A DNA stretch of 64,000 nucleotides from Morella rubra (Eukaryota > Streptophyta > Magnoliopsida > Fagales > Myricaceae). Below, one piece after another: positions 13,501-25,900 of this stretch. How positions within the stretch are numbered: position 1 is the stretch's first letter; the number at the start of each line of letters is the position of its first letter. The position numbers and the translations under genes were made by a program. The notes under the pieces are model-generated. The model saw nothing but the letters and a program-made list of their open reading frames with translations, was not told where the DNA came from and did not search any database. The stretch is from assembly GCA_003952965.2 (NCBI GenBank), contig CM025853.1, positions 30,787,401-30,851,400 of the forward strand, in the 5' to 3' direction.

Positions 13501-16500
13501 CATGGTGGCCTATAGTACCTTACAAAACTATAGTGATCCATGGAAATACAAAGATCAATAGGATTCCAACAACATTAGAACATTGAGCATTTTGTAACGA
13601 ACATAAGGCTTAGAGATTTACATCCTAGAAAACTGGCTTGCCAGGTGAAGGTGCCTCCAAGTTTATATAAAGTCATCCCAGATGTTCCCTAACCGATGTG
13701 GGACTGTTACACATATTGGAGGAATTGCTACAGTCAACAGGATTCCCACATCCTTAGAACATAGCGAATTTCTGAGGGCTTTTTTGAAAATTCATTTTAC
13801 AATCAAAATAAAAAAATGTTCTTCATAATGGGCATTGACAAAGAAGTAACAAGGATGTGAAACATTTACCCTGCGTATGGAATCAATGGCATTTTTTTCA
13901 GCTTTCCCACGCTTGACTATCTCTTGAAATGCTTCTTGCCTCGCAATTCTGGCCTCTGCCATGGCTCTTTCAAGTTGGTCATAAAGAGTGTCATCCATAT
14001 TTCCTTCCTGCAGAATGGTACTCTAATCACTAATAATCTTTTACATATTTTGATCAAGATGTTTTCGGTTGACTAAATAAAAAGGTAATATGATTCTATT
14101 AGACTCAAAGTCACAATTCACATGTTCCATAACATAAACATGTATGTCCCAGCAAAGTTTAGTACATACCAGTACACTTGGAGGGGAAGAGTGATGAAGA
14201 TCCTCTTTTGAGTCTAACCCATTCTCACTTGTCTCTGTCCCCAAACATGGAGCCAGAGCTAAGTCACTGAAAGAGGACACTAAGTTACCAGGACTCTGAG
14301 GACTTCCTCTAGATGACCCATCCCATCCATAAGAATTTCCTTCTCCATCGGACCTGCTATTTGGACTTGAAAGCCCTCCATTATTGACCGAGGGAGAAAC
14401 ATCTGTTCTGTTCTTCACATGTTTCTCAAGATTGGCCGACCTTACTCTTCGCAGTAGATCTTGAGCTGGATTAGTAAGTTCTACCCGAGTATTATGCCTC
14501 ATTGTAACCGATTGAAGTGGCAAGTTGTTTAATGATCCAGTTTCAATGTGTTGATTTGCTTGCACTGGTGAAGTTGCGATCTCCACATCAGCTCCATGTA
14601 AACTACCTTCCCTGATTTGAAATGGTTTTTGCATTAGTCATCATGTTGGGAAGTAGGGCTAGCTGAGTTGACTTCACTTGCACAGACAACACCATTGAAT
14701 TAAGTGAAACTGATAATCAAAGATTTTAGAGCCACTGACAAGGAAAGAATCAATAGAAGTGGAAGTATATAATCTCCATGATAGATAGCTGATCAAGCAT
14801 TTTCGTTGCCATAACCAGAACTGAGATAGTTGTCAAAAAGCTTAAAAGTTTCTCCATTGTGATACTTCTTCAAGCCATCACTTATTTCCTCAAAAAAATA
14901 GCACACATCAGCAGTGGTCAGTGCAAATGAAATAACAAAGATATTTAGCCAACCTGATGTGGATCAGGTTCCCCTTGCAGACAAATTGAATGTGACAGTA
15001 TGCAGGTGCTTGTTGGCGTACATAGATGGCTTTCTTAGACTTGAGCTCCACCATTTTCCTGCAATTTTATGCAGGATTGTAAACACTCCAAGTATGTAGG
15101 GGGATACACAAGTTCCAGTTCAGAAGATTGATTGACTTATTAACTAACAAACAATATATGTGAATTCAGTGGCACCAAAGAGAAAATGGTGAACATCTTC
15201 GGGGTGCTTTAAGAGGCACAGGGTGCCGGAAAATTGCAACCAAACAAGCCTTTCAATTTGTTCAAGACAGAAAGCATCTTGGCATCTGATTTCACACATC
15301 AACAAGAACAATTATAATAATCTTTCATTGAAAAGGATAGTAACCACTCTCACTTTGAAAAGAGGATAATCCGAGAGACATTTATACTTGCATGGTGTAC
15401 TTCTTGTTCCGGACCACAGAACTTTTATTTATTTATTTTACAGGTACTTTATTTTGAAGGAGCTCCGACATTACTATTTTCAGTCTCACCATCGTCCCCA
15501 TGGTTTTGTGTGCATCACTAATTCGGTCCAGAGCTTATCCACTTGGGACCTACTACCCATCTGTTCTTGCTGAGTAAACAAAAGTATCCAGTACATAAAG
15601 TCCTTCAGAATCAAAGCAATGACTTTGCTATCTTGTGACATCCAACAATGAATGTTCAGAGAACTAAAACGAGCAACACGATTAAGTACATGAAAAAGTT
15701 CTTATCTAATTTTTACCTTGAAAAGTGCTTGTCTGCAGCAGCTCCCATAACAAGCTTCTTGATTCCATGCTGGAAGATGAGTTCTACAATTCCCTTCTCA
15801 ATGGAATCCATTTCAATACACAGTTTTTCAGCCCGTACCTACATTAAAAAATCATTAAAGCCAAACCAAAAAAAAATGTTCCACATAACTTCAATTCAAC
15901 ATTTCAGAAGGATTATGTCCAAACGAAGTTCCACATGGCTTCAATCCTGGTATTAGAAGTTCTAGAGTAATCCATCTTTAATGCTTATATCCTGTCCTCG
16001 AGATACTATAACAACTGTCAACAAGAACATTTAACTTCATACTCTTCATATCCAGCTCATGAGAGAACATAAAAATGCTATATTTTTAGGACATAAGGTT
16101 TTCGAAAACAGGGGCATAGCAAAAAAGCAAACAGTTCATAGAAACCAACAGAATGGTTCAGAGAAAGAGGGAAGATGTATCAATACCCCCATTCGACCAC
16201 ATATAAGAAGATACTCATCCAGGATCTTTTGCATATTTTGCCTCTCGAGTTTCCGGTATGCCCAGACCTCCTGTTCCTTCAACGAACTTGCTGGAAATTT
16301 TGTTCCCACTACATATCAACAAAAAAGATTACCAGATAATAAGTTCCTGAGGAAAGAGATCCCCCTAAAATATGCAGGCAACTGCAACACAAAAATAATT
16401 ACAAAAATATCAGCCAACTAGGTGCATGCACAGTAATGCGTCATCCAAATTTCATCCTCCAGATTAAGAGTTTAAAATTGCAGCAAATTTGAGAAAATTA

Positions 16501-16991
16501 GATCGACCAATTTTTCGGAAAAGTTTAGCCAAATATTCCAAATTAAACTACCCTCTGCCCAGGTGAATATTTTTTTCTAAGTTTTCTCCCATTTTACGGG
16601 ACTAATCTAAATCATCTCTCTCCGCCTCACCCCCTCCCTCGTCTAACACGAATCAGAAAGTAAACAATAACAATACACGCGTGTGACTGATGCATGCCAA
16701 TATGGATATGTTTGTTGCAGACTTACTCAAGGGTATCATTTGTGCAGGTTGATGAACATGAATGATGCAGACTTTCTTGCCTCCCGAGTGCTGTACGGTC
16801 CATATCACGGTTGATTTGCTTTCTTTCACATCTTTTGCCACCGCGACGTATATTTTGTCCTCTATTATGCGCGCCACTGATTCCTCAGCAATCTCTTGCC
16901 TACTGGTCATAGTTCCTGCAACGGCAATATCATGCACTCTTAAGGAATCAGCCCGTTGTGCGATTGCCGGAACAGGACTCACCACCGCCAT
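10588..16991 (-). CDS. UBK1: U-box domain-containing protein kinase (USP + coiled coil + kinase + U-box), intact
   Basis: Probable cytoplasmic receptor-like kinase fused to an E3 ubiquitin ligase (PUB33/PUB52-type). Nine exons: 16991-16727, 16308-16187, 15838-15717, 15058-14954, 14611-14170, 14007-13870, 12902-12375, 11710-10949, 10770-10588; 888 residues, in frame. Residues 1-170 are USP-like (KIYVAVAKDVKES, VCIIHVHQPAQMIP, KLVMGAAADKH). A Ser-rich linker follows, then a heptad-rich coiled coil at about 375-506. The kinase spans about 519-800: Gly loop GEGGYG, VAIK lysine, catalytic Asp653 in HGDLKPAN, Asp671 in DFG, and YMDPEF. HRD is HGD, as in non-RD kinases. The U-box begins CPILH in exon 8 and continues EVMQDPHVAADGFTYE in exon 9. 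The start at 16991 is the first ATG; an upstream in-frame GTG was ignored. Kinase and ligase residues all look functional. It is the left end of the array. Confidence 0.93.
13330..13715 (-). mobile_element. Probable LTR-type fragment (solo LTR/TRIM-like) in UBK1 intron 6
   Basis: On the minus strand a stretch begins TGTAACAGTCCCACATCGGT (from about 13715), a sequence typical of the start of short plant LTRs. A TATATAAA box follows shortly after (about 13662). It runs to GGTTGAACCACGTAAATTTC (about 13362), also frequent near the LTR end. No internal coding part is seen and I could not fix the right end or a target-site duplication, so the borders are approximate. Confidence 0.5.
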
Positions 16992-18885
16992 AATAATAAT
17001 CACTGGAGAACTCTATCATGAAAACGGCACGTCAAAATTTTTACCCCTCTTGAACTATTTTTCCTCTAAACTCATCACCCAAATCTCACACAACAGAATC
17101 CAATTTCGTCTTTTCCAACTACCCCCTCTCCTAACTCGTCTCCGATTAGGGAAGTTACTAATCAAAATCTAAAACTACGCACTTCAACTTTCTCTCTCTA
17201 AGATCGCATCCGATAATCAACTACCGCTCTTTCTCTGACAAAAAAGCTCTGTTCAACCAGGAATTCGGTAATCAAAATCTCATACAACCCAATTCAACAT
17301 TCTCCATCTAGAACTCGAACTCACCAAATGCAAGTTCTCTCTGAAGTACTGTCTATCAACATCCTCAACTTAGGGACTCAAAAACCAAGATCCTACACTG
17401 CCCAATTCTCCTCTTTCCCTTTAGAGAACACACGAACCAAATTCAACCTTCTTTGTAAACAGTAAACAATCTAACCATCATAAAAACAACAGCCTTCCTT
17501 TTAACCCCTCTATTTCTTCTCGAAAATGGAACAATATCCTATTTTAGGAAGATTTTCTGAGGAGATAATAATGAATCTCGAATTCCGATGAAAACGAGAA
17601 GTCTGTAAGAGAGCAACTGGTGTGGGGTTTGTTCGTGATGCATCTATAAATATGATTGAGATCAAAAGGGATTGCTTGTCTTGAGCTCAATGATTGCTGC
17701 ATCACAGCAAGAAGGCTCTCACAAAAACAATAAATAAGCAAATTAAAAAAAGGAAACTTTCTGAAGCTAGTTAAACAAGGGGCTGGATAATACTGCCTAC
17801 TTTGCTTTTCTCTACCCGTTCCTTTCACGATTTTATCACTCTTCCTTAAAAATTAAAAACTTTTTTTTTTCCTCCTTTTGCTCTCCGGGCAGTTAAAACA
17901 AGTCACTTTTGGATTTGCTTTCAAGTTTCCTTCGAGGAGAAGCTTCTGCGAATAAACAAGACGAGCAACTGGGTTCCACATAACGGATCGATCTATTGAT
18001 TATAATCTAGAGCGAGACTAGCATGGGCGTGGTTTCACGTGCTTTTCTTGAGGCTTGAGCTCTCTTTTCAACCAAACGATAATGAACAGTAATGGTTACA
18101 AAACTATTGGTCCTCTTTCTTCCTATCTTTTTCTGTAATTGCCAAGTATAATATTATGGTATATGTCGTTAATTTACTCTTTCTTTTTCAAGTTAAAAAT
18201 TAAAGCCTTTTCATCTTTTGGGTCTATTTTCTTCTTAAGTTATGTAGTTTTGGTCCATATAAAATTTAAACTCTCCCCCTTTCATGCATATTTTTTTTTA
18301 ATACTCTTTCCTGCATACATATGTACAATTATCTGCTTTAAAAAGATATATATATATAATAAGAATATTTGAATCAACTTTATTCCATTTTATTTAAGAA
18401 ATACTTTTTTTTTTCTAATTAGATGTCTAGGCCAACTTACTAGGATTAATTTTGAAGTCTGTGCATTCCTCTCATTTCACACAAATCGAATAATTAATAA
18501 GTTCAAAAGCTCGAAAGTAATTTCAAATAAGTGATAATACTTATATTTTAAATTTAGGATCTTAGAGGGAGAAAACCACCAATGCCAACTTTAATTCTAT
18601 ATAAAGATTATTACTGGATTAATTTATATCTAGAGATATAATTGGTGTTTATGCGGCAATAGATCATAATTAATTTGTTTATAAGTAAAATAATAATTTT
18701 TGGTGGTCAAATAAAAGGAGGGATGGTTGGACCGAACTTTTCCAGGAATATTCCCTTGACTGATTTTTGATCCTCTCTTCATAGCCGTTGTCTTTGCTGT
18801 ATGTACCTCACAAGACAAAACACACACTAATCACACCGCCGCCTAAGATCCACCTGGCACTGGTTTGGCTGTCTGTTTTACCTGT
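16992..18885. other. Upstream region of UBK1, no gene seen
   Basis: This holds the presumed 5' UTR and promoter of UBK1 (pyrimidine-rich on the minus strand near the start codon) and then AT-rich intergenic DNA. No coding region or RNA gene is supported. Confidence 0.5.
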
Positions 18886-20500
18886 TCTGTCCGGTCTGAA
18901 GGTCAACGGCAACGACGGTTTCCGATTGGACAGATAGGTTCATAAAATAAACAACAGGCATCGTTCCAATTAAGAATTACAATATATGATCATCAGAGGA
19001 TAAATGTGATGTCCAAGGTCTAGTGCACAAGTTGACATGATAAACACCGTAGCATATAATTTTCTTGATTTTATATTTATTAAATATTAATTTGAGTTAC
19101 ATCAGGTATTTAAATTTGTGGAATCTCTTCCCTCTTCTTCTTGTACGGACTCACATGTGATTGGTGTGCAAATTTTGCAGACGTAGTATTAATAGGTCAA
19201 TTTGTGCTGGTATTCATTTTATTTAATTTATTTATTACAAAAAAATATTTTAATTCCATTAATATATATTTATCATCTAGAAGATCGTCTCTTGCATGTG
19301 TTTCATGCGTGCACAACATGGTTCTTTTTTCCTCCCTATTCGACGATGGGATTGAAAATATATGACTTTGGGGATAAGTGGAAAAAAGGAGGAAGAACAA
19401 ACTTCTAATATTGTTTCATAATTGCAACCAAAATTAAGAAAAAAACGGATGCATATACCGTGAAAAAAGAGGGCAATAAATACTACACCATATTATTTTA
19501 TACCGTGAAAAAAAAAAGTTTTTTTTTTTGTTTTTTTTTAACCTCTACATCATCTAAATTCTCAACAAATAGACGGTTTTAGCGTAAGAAGTATTGCTAA
19601 TTTGATGGAAAGATGACAAAGATGATGCCTATTTGGTTTTTCTAAGAATAATGTGATTGAATATTATATGCGGATTATTTATAGGATGCTTGATTGGATC
19701 TTAAATATTGATTAGCTAATAATAGGGTTTAACTTGATTGATAAGTCATATTGTTATATTAGCTAAGGTACCTGTGTCCGGTCTGAAGGTCAACGGCAAC
19801 GACGGTTTCCGATTGGACAGATAGGTTCATAAAATAAACAACAGGCATCGTTCCAATTAAGAATTACAATATATGATGCCACTAGTGCACAAGTTGACAT
19901 GATAAACACCGTAGCATATAATATTTTATATTTATTAAATATTAATTTGAGTACATCAGGTATTTAAATTTGTGGAATCTCTTCCCTCTTCTTCTTGTAC
20001 GGACTCACATGTGATTGGTGTGCAAATTTTGCAGACGTAGTATTAATAGGTCAATTTGTGCTGGTATTCATTTTATTTAATTTATTTATTACAAAAAAAT
20101 ATTTTAATTCCATTAATATATATTTATCATCTAGAAGATCGTCTCTTGCATGTGTTTCATGCGTGCACAACATGGTTCTTTTTTCCTCCCTATTCGACGA
20201 TGGGATTGAAAATATATGACTTTGGGGATAAGTGGAAAAAAGGAGGAAGAACAAACTTCTAATATTGTTTTTTGCAACCGAACGGATGCATTTTTTTATT
20301 CCAATATAAAAAATGGGTTTTAGCGTAAGAAGTATTGCTAATTTGATGGAAAGATGACAAAGATGATGCCTATTTGGTTTTTCTAAGAATAATGTGATTG
20401 AATATTATATGCGGATTATTTATAGGATCTAGCTTGATTGGCAAATATTGTTAGCTAACTTGATTGATAAGTCATATTGTTATATTAGCTAAGGTTCGTG
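18886..20500. repeat. Recent tandem duplication, two copies (about 18886-19770 and 19774-20500)
   Basis: Both copies begin GTCCGGTCTGAAGGTCAACG and end TATTGTTATATTAGCTAAGG. The central 270 bases (19130-19400 and 19984-20254) look identical, with an offset of 854. Small indels elsewhere shorten the second copy; an A/T-rich piece at about 19435-19570 is reduced there. No recognised protein is encoded. Confidence 0.9.
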
Positions 20501-20613
20501 GTACAAATTTAAGAATTTACTTGTGCACTAATTGTACATTAATAATATAGTATTGTACAACATAATAGAATAGCGTTGTGTAAGAGCACAAACAATAAGG
20601 TAAGTTTTTTGAC

Positions 20614-20759
20614 TATTTTTTTTTCCCGAATTGCTGAGGCGGATGAGGCGGATTTATATGGTGTAGGATAGTGAGGTTTTACCAAGATTCAAACTCACAA
20701 CCTCGAACTAAGACGGTGGCGTTTCTGACTAGCTCCCTACCACTAGGCCGTCGTCTTGG
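20614..20759 (-). mobile_element. Candidate tRNA-derived SINE
   Basis: On the minus strand the element starts near CCAAGACGACGGCCTAGTGG. It has a polymerase III A-box-like segment (GGCCTAGTGGTAGGG) and, about 45 bases later, a B-box-like segment (GAGTTTGAATCTT, near GGTTCGANTCC). It ends in an A-run (T-run at 20616-20624 on the plus strand). It is flanked by near-matching 11-mers, AGTTTTTTGAC (20603-20613) and AGACTTTTGAC (20760-20770), consistent with a target-site duplication. It is not a functional tRNA: it lacks a complete cloverleaf. Confidence 0.55.
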
Positions 20760-20770
20760 AGACTTTTGAC

Positions 20771-23700
20771 CAAAGGATTTGAGAAAGGCCGAATTATGTC
20801 AAGAAGTCCAAAAGATGGAGAAAAAAACATACCGAAACACTTAAATGGTAGGCAGGTATACCTTTAGAAAATTGGCTTGCTACGAGGATGAATCGATATT
20901 AACAAACAGTGATCAGCATAGTTCTTAATTATTCTTGGGAATTATACTATTTTGTACATGTAAACCGGCGCGCGGTCTTGACTAATCACACTTTAAATTC
21001 TTGAAGAGTACTTGATCCTGAAAGGGGTCTCAAGACTCTCAACAATTTGGTTATTAATTTCACCGAACACTTCCAAGTATACCTTTCAGTGCTATATATA
21101 TATATATACAGTCAGACGGAATGGAAGAAAGCAAAAAAGAATTATTTCGGGAAAATCTTTTAGTCAAGACAATACTAATTAATTAAATTCAGTACTACTT
21201 TCTTAATTTGTAGATAGATTACACGACATGATATCGATCGAGAAATAGTATCTTATATATGCAGCAGATCATTATACACGTATATAGATATTTTTTTCGC
21301 AAATTAAGAACCGTCAATTTGATCATTAGTATAGTTGTCATGGAACGCCATGGTACGTACGTAATCTCTTACGAAATTCTTCCAAAACGATTGACTGCTA
21401 GAAGAGCTATGGAAATCATTAATAATCTTTTTTTCCGTTTTAACTCCTGAAAACTACATGAGTAATATCCTTTTAATTGCCAATATTTTTCATTTTTAGC
21501 TTAAGACAAAAAAAGTTGTTGGAAGGTCAGATTTTCTTAGATAATCCTCCTCATCATGATCCATCCTCTTCGATCGACCGGTGGTGAAACTCTCTAGTGG
21601 AGGAGTAGAAGTAGTACTCCACCTGGTCCAGCCACCTATAGGATAAATCAACGGACCGGTTATTTTGTGAAGATTTTTTTTCTGTAGTTTGGTATCATAT
21701 ATTGTTTTGAGCTATATGTGACATTTTCAAGTATAATAAGCCTGATGTCGATCCGTCGATATAAACCGGATATATATTTTGCAACGGGAGTGTTTCTATG
21801 GTCACACGTGTCTAATTAAGAAGGGCTGCTATGCTAGACGGTTGCCCTCTCCCTCGCTTGATCACAAAAAAAAAAAAGGAAAAAAAAAAAGCATGTCGAT
21901 CGATCAATAGTGTAGTGTTAACCAATTAGTGTTATATAAAATATTAAAGATCTGGTCAAAGAGGTTGAAATTAGCGTTTAGCATATTAGGCCAGTACTGA
22001 TGTAGTCGTAATCGGCAACATTTATATATAGGAATGTTTCTAGAGAAGTCGTTTTAATTAGCGGCCATCCACAGATACAATTGATATTGTACATGATGAC
22101 AAATGGAGTTTATACGACGAATCTCGATCGGAAACAATATTCGAAAACGACGTGAGAGTACCTCATGAATTGCATATATATGTCAATATTGTCAGTACCC
22201 TCCGATCGATGGAGCCGCATATGCATTCAATAATAGAGGACCAAATTACCCTAGATAGATTGACTGGAAGAAGAGAGGACTTGGTCCCATGCATTGTACA
22301 GCTAGGCCATCGAGGGGCCGGGGCCTGCTGGTCTAGATCAGATCTATGCAATTCAGAAGAACTGGTTACGTCCTAATTAATGGACTGACTGCAAGAAGAG
22401 AGGACTTGGTCCCATGTACGTACCACGCGTTTTCTTCACGATCACTCTAGCTAATTACCTGACGGAAATTGTTTACTGTGAATCATATGATATTCAGAGC
22501 CAAGTCTTACATGCTTATCACATGCATGAGCAATTACGTGATATATATGGGCTTCAAAGTCTCAATCTTTGCCCGTATATTGTCGCTCTTCTTTGGGAAT
22601 CTCTTGTGGGGCTATAGATGGAGGCAGTCGTACGTAATCTTCAGGATGGGCAGACTCAACAATCATAATCGCAATTGTATCTAAGTCTCTGATTTTCATC
22701 AGCTTGACAAAGCATGACTCATAAGTTACATTAATCTTGCCTGTTAGCATCAAAGTAACGCGTCTCATGATCATTTAATAGGTCAAATTCTATATTGTGT
22801 ATAGCAACACGTAGAGAGACAGAGAGGCACATATATAAACACATGGGATAATACAATTTCTTTTGACCTGCCTTATAATTCGCGGGAAAAGTTGACAGTG
22901 CAATTTCTTCACCTTCACGAAGCATTTGCCCAACGACACCATTGAATAATCAAGTGGGGGAGTTCTTTCTTGTTTTTGATCCAAAGTGAAAGTCTCAATC
23001 AGTACTATAACCCATATAATTGCTAGCTTAGCTTCATCTTAATTTGTGAGGTTCGAGGTTGTAATATTTTTTGGACTCTTAGCGCGCGCATATTCTTTGC
23101 TAAGTCGACGCGGTTTGGAAATCAGACCTTTAAAGTTGAAAGCTGAAACTGCAGTACTTAGGGAAGGAGCTGACAAACAGGCTAACCAGAAGAAAGTAAT
23201 TTACTTCTGCAACTATCTTGGAAATTTTTTCAAGTCTAGCAGACCATAGAAGGATGTATACCGCAAGAATATCTTCTTCCGAAAGCGATGCTTTATTCTT
23301 TTTTATTCCTCCCAATTCTCCGTTGATCAGACTGACTATATTGAAGATCAACATACAGTCTTGGTTGGCAAGTAATTCAATTCAAGGAGGGAGGCCATGC
23401 CATGCCCGCAGATTTGTGCTTAGCTGCAGGCTTATATGCTTTTCTTTCTTGAGGTAAAACAACCACGAAGCTGCGTGCTTTTCTACGTCTGTCAATGTTT
23501 CCACGGTCTCATTAGAGTTGCTACTACATCATTTTCAGTCACATATTTACCGAACTTCGTCGGAGCCGCGTGATAGGCTCACCTTTCTCATAGCTCCACA
23601 TTCCTCCCCCATTCCCTCTATACGTACAAAGAATTAAATGTAAGGACAAAAGACTGGTCAAATTGTTAGAACAGCGCGCGGTTCTATACTGGGCCACTTG

Positions 23701-25459
23701 GCCACGTGAAAAGATCAGTTTTGACGACGATAGTGAATTAGAAGCTGGCGAGAAAACTAAGGTCGAAGATCAAGATCTGAGAAGGACCTCGGCCCCTAGA
23801 GTCGTTTAAGCGTGTGTGTCGTGTAGTGGTTGAGTTTTAACATGAATCTCTTATGACCTGTGTCACCTGTCAAACATGGTATTGATTGCTCCCAGATCAG
23901 TCCCACCAATATTACTCCCACCTGAAACCCTAATTAATAAGTACCACTTAATTAGCTCGGACCTCATATAATTGCTCTCTAACACTTGTTTAATCACTAT
24001 TTAAGTACCTAGCTTATCTGAGTCGTTAGCTTTCAAAGATACTATACCACACAAGAGGGCCAGTGATGATACACGCAGACTTCAAGAAAAAGGGCGCTAA
24101 TAGAAAAGAATGGCCCTTGCCATTTTCAGTCACTCTCTTAAGGTTTAGCAGATACTTAATTAGAATAAAAGGTTGGTACTCATACATGTAATATTCTTCA
24201 AAAAGTAATAATTGCTAAAAAAAGAAGTTCAAAAAGTTGCTTTCACCAATGTGAAAAGGAAACAAGAGCTTATTGTTATTTTGTTTTGGAGTTCTCGAGT
24301 AGGGATTAGGATCCTCTGTAATTTCCTATCCGAATTGCATGGTATAATTTAAAGAGTGATAGACAAAATAGATAGATCCTAAATTATTTAATGTTATCTA
24401 TGTAAAGTTTTTGAGCAACATGAACTCTGTAATATTGAGGTCTATCTATTGTGTCTGTATCTCTTTCTAAATTGTATCATACAATTCAGATAAGAAATTG
24501 CAATTAAAAGAACTTGGTCCCCTGAGTAGTCCTAAGAGGAAGTGTGAAAACGTTGAGATGGGACATGACAATTCCCACCGCTTAATTAGGATTTATATGA
24601 AAATATTGGTAAGGTAATTTTATCCTCTCTATATGTAGTTCTTCCAATTTACTGGAGGAAACTTAGAAGTTACGAGTGACTAGCTGACACTAAATTGAAT
24701 TAAGAGGAGGACTAGATAAATCTTTCAGTACTGATACAGACACATCCTCTCTCTCTCTCTTTGCCCCCAATTTTGAGCAGAGGCCACAATTATGTTGAGC
24801 AGGGAAAGCCATAGGAAAAACACCCTTACAGTTGACTTATATTGTCTTGGGTTTATCACTGAGTTCCTTATGTTCATGATCAAAAGTCCTGCTAAATCTC
24901 TTCCCTATAGTTCCACCTTGGCACTACCAATCTTCTTGTCTTTTTGCTGGGTCAGGAATTACAATCTTATACGCTTCATAAACAACATGCTACTTTGCTT
25001 CCTTAATTATTTCTTGATCTGATTCGATAAGTACATCCCCAGATTATAGTTAAAAATAACCCTTTATTATTTTGTAGGCAGCTTAAGGGTGTCCATGACA
25101 ACGCCACTCACCAGTGGGAAACCCGGCGGGATGCAGCATGCTAAATGACATGATTTTTCTAATTTTGAAAAGAATGGTGATTAATTAATTATACATGATC
25201 AACGACGAAATCAAAATCGGTATCAAATCGATCTATTTGAAGAAAATATGCATTTCTACAATTGGAAACCTAACCCTTTTGACAACCACCTGGAATCTGC
25301 CTCAATCAGCTGTACTCCTGAAGCGCCAGAGGAGTAATTAATCGGTGTTGATCATCTAGGGCCGTGCTATTAATTGTGTATCTGTGGGATATCACGCTTC
25401 ACTGAGCTATCTAATTGGTCTCTTAATCTCTATACTGACTGTAAATTCCTTTTTTTTGG
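20771..25459. other. Gene-free intergenic region
   Basis: About 4.7 kb of AT-rich DNA without a convincing gene on either strand. Short open frames lack recognisable domains. It contains a 30-base direct repeat (22262-22291 and 22387-22416) and a CT run near 24749-24762. No TE proteins were seen. Confidence 0.5.
22262..22416. repeat. Short direct repeat, two copies 125 bases apart
   Basis: AGAAGAGAGGACTTGGTCCC, within a 30-base unit differing at one position, occurs at 22262-22291 and 22387-22416. Both units are followed by related GTAC-containing sequence. The origin is unknown. Confidence 0.8.
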
Positions 25460-25867
25460 ATTAATACAACTTCCTCAATTATCCAACAGGAGAAACAAAA
25501 AAAAGATATGCATATCTGGAAGAGGGATAGCAGCACGATAAAGAAGTGGCAAAAATGATCAGGAAAAGGCGAAAAGCAGTCAAGATGCATGCCTGATGCC
25601 CCCCTGTTGATGTTTAGATTTAGCTTTGTTCCATTAATCGTGTACTTCTGATATACTTGTAAGAGCCAATGGGGTTCTAGTTTTGTCGGGAAGATAGCAC
25701 CTAAACCCTAATATATGATCAATTTTGTTGACTGTCAAATTATAAAGGCCTGTCAGTGCAGCTGTCGCTGTACAATATGTTGATTAGGAGTATTTTTTTT
25801 TCCTAAGCATTGATTAGGAGTACTTGTTCTCAGGATTAGTATCATTGACCTTCGAAAGTACTGCTCT

Positions 25868-25895
<28 letters not shown>
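25868..25895. repeat. (TA)n microsatellite
   Basis: About 28 bases of alternating TA in block A. The matching place in block B (about 37819-37842) is a T-run followed by a short TA stretch. Confidence 0.9.

Positions 25896-25900
<5 letters not shown>

Noticed and set aside
19141..20262. Identical 67-74 residue open frames in both tandem copies
   Set aside because: Their identity reflects the recent DNA duplication; frames are open on both strands and encode no recognisable domain.
20614..20759. tRNA gene
   Set aside because: A and B box-like segments are present, but no complete cloverleaf or acceptor stem pairs; a SINE explains it better.
22152..23457. Cluster of 60-80 codon open frames on both strands
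   Set aside because: They overlap one another on both strands, have no domain or splice-supported extension, and look like chance frames.
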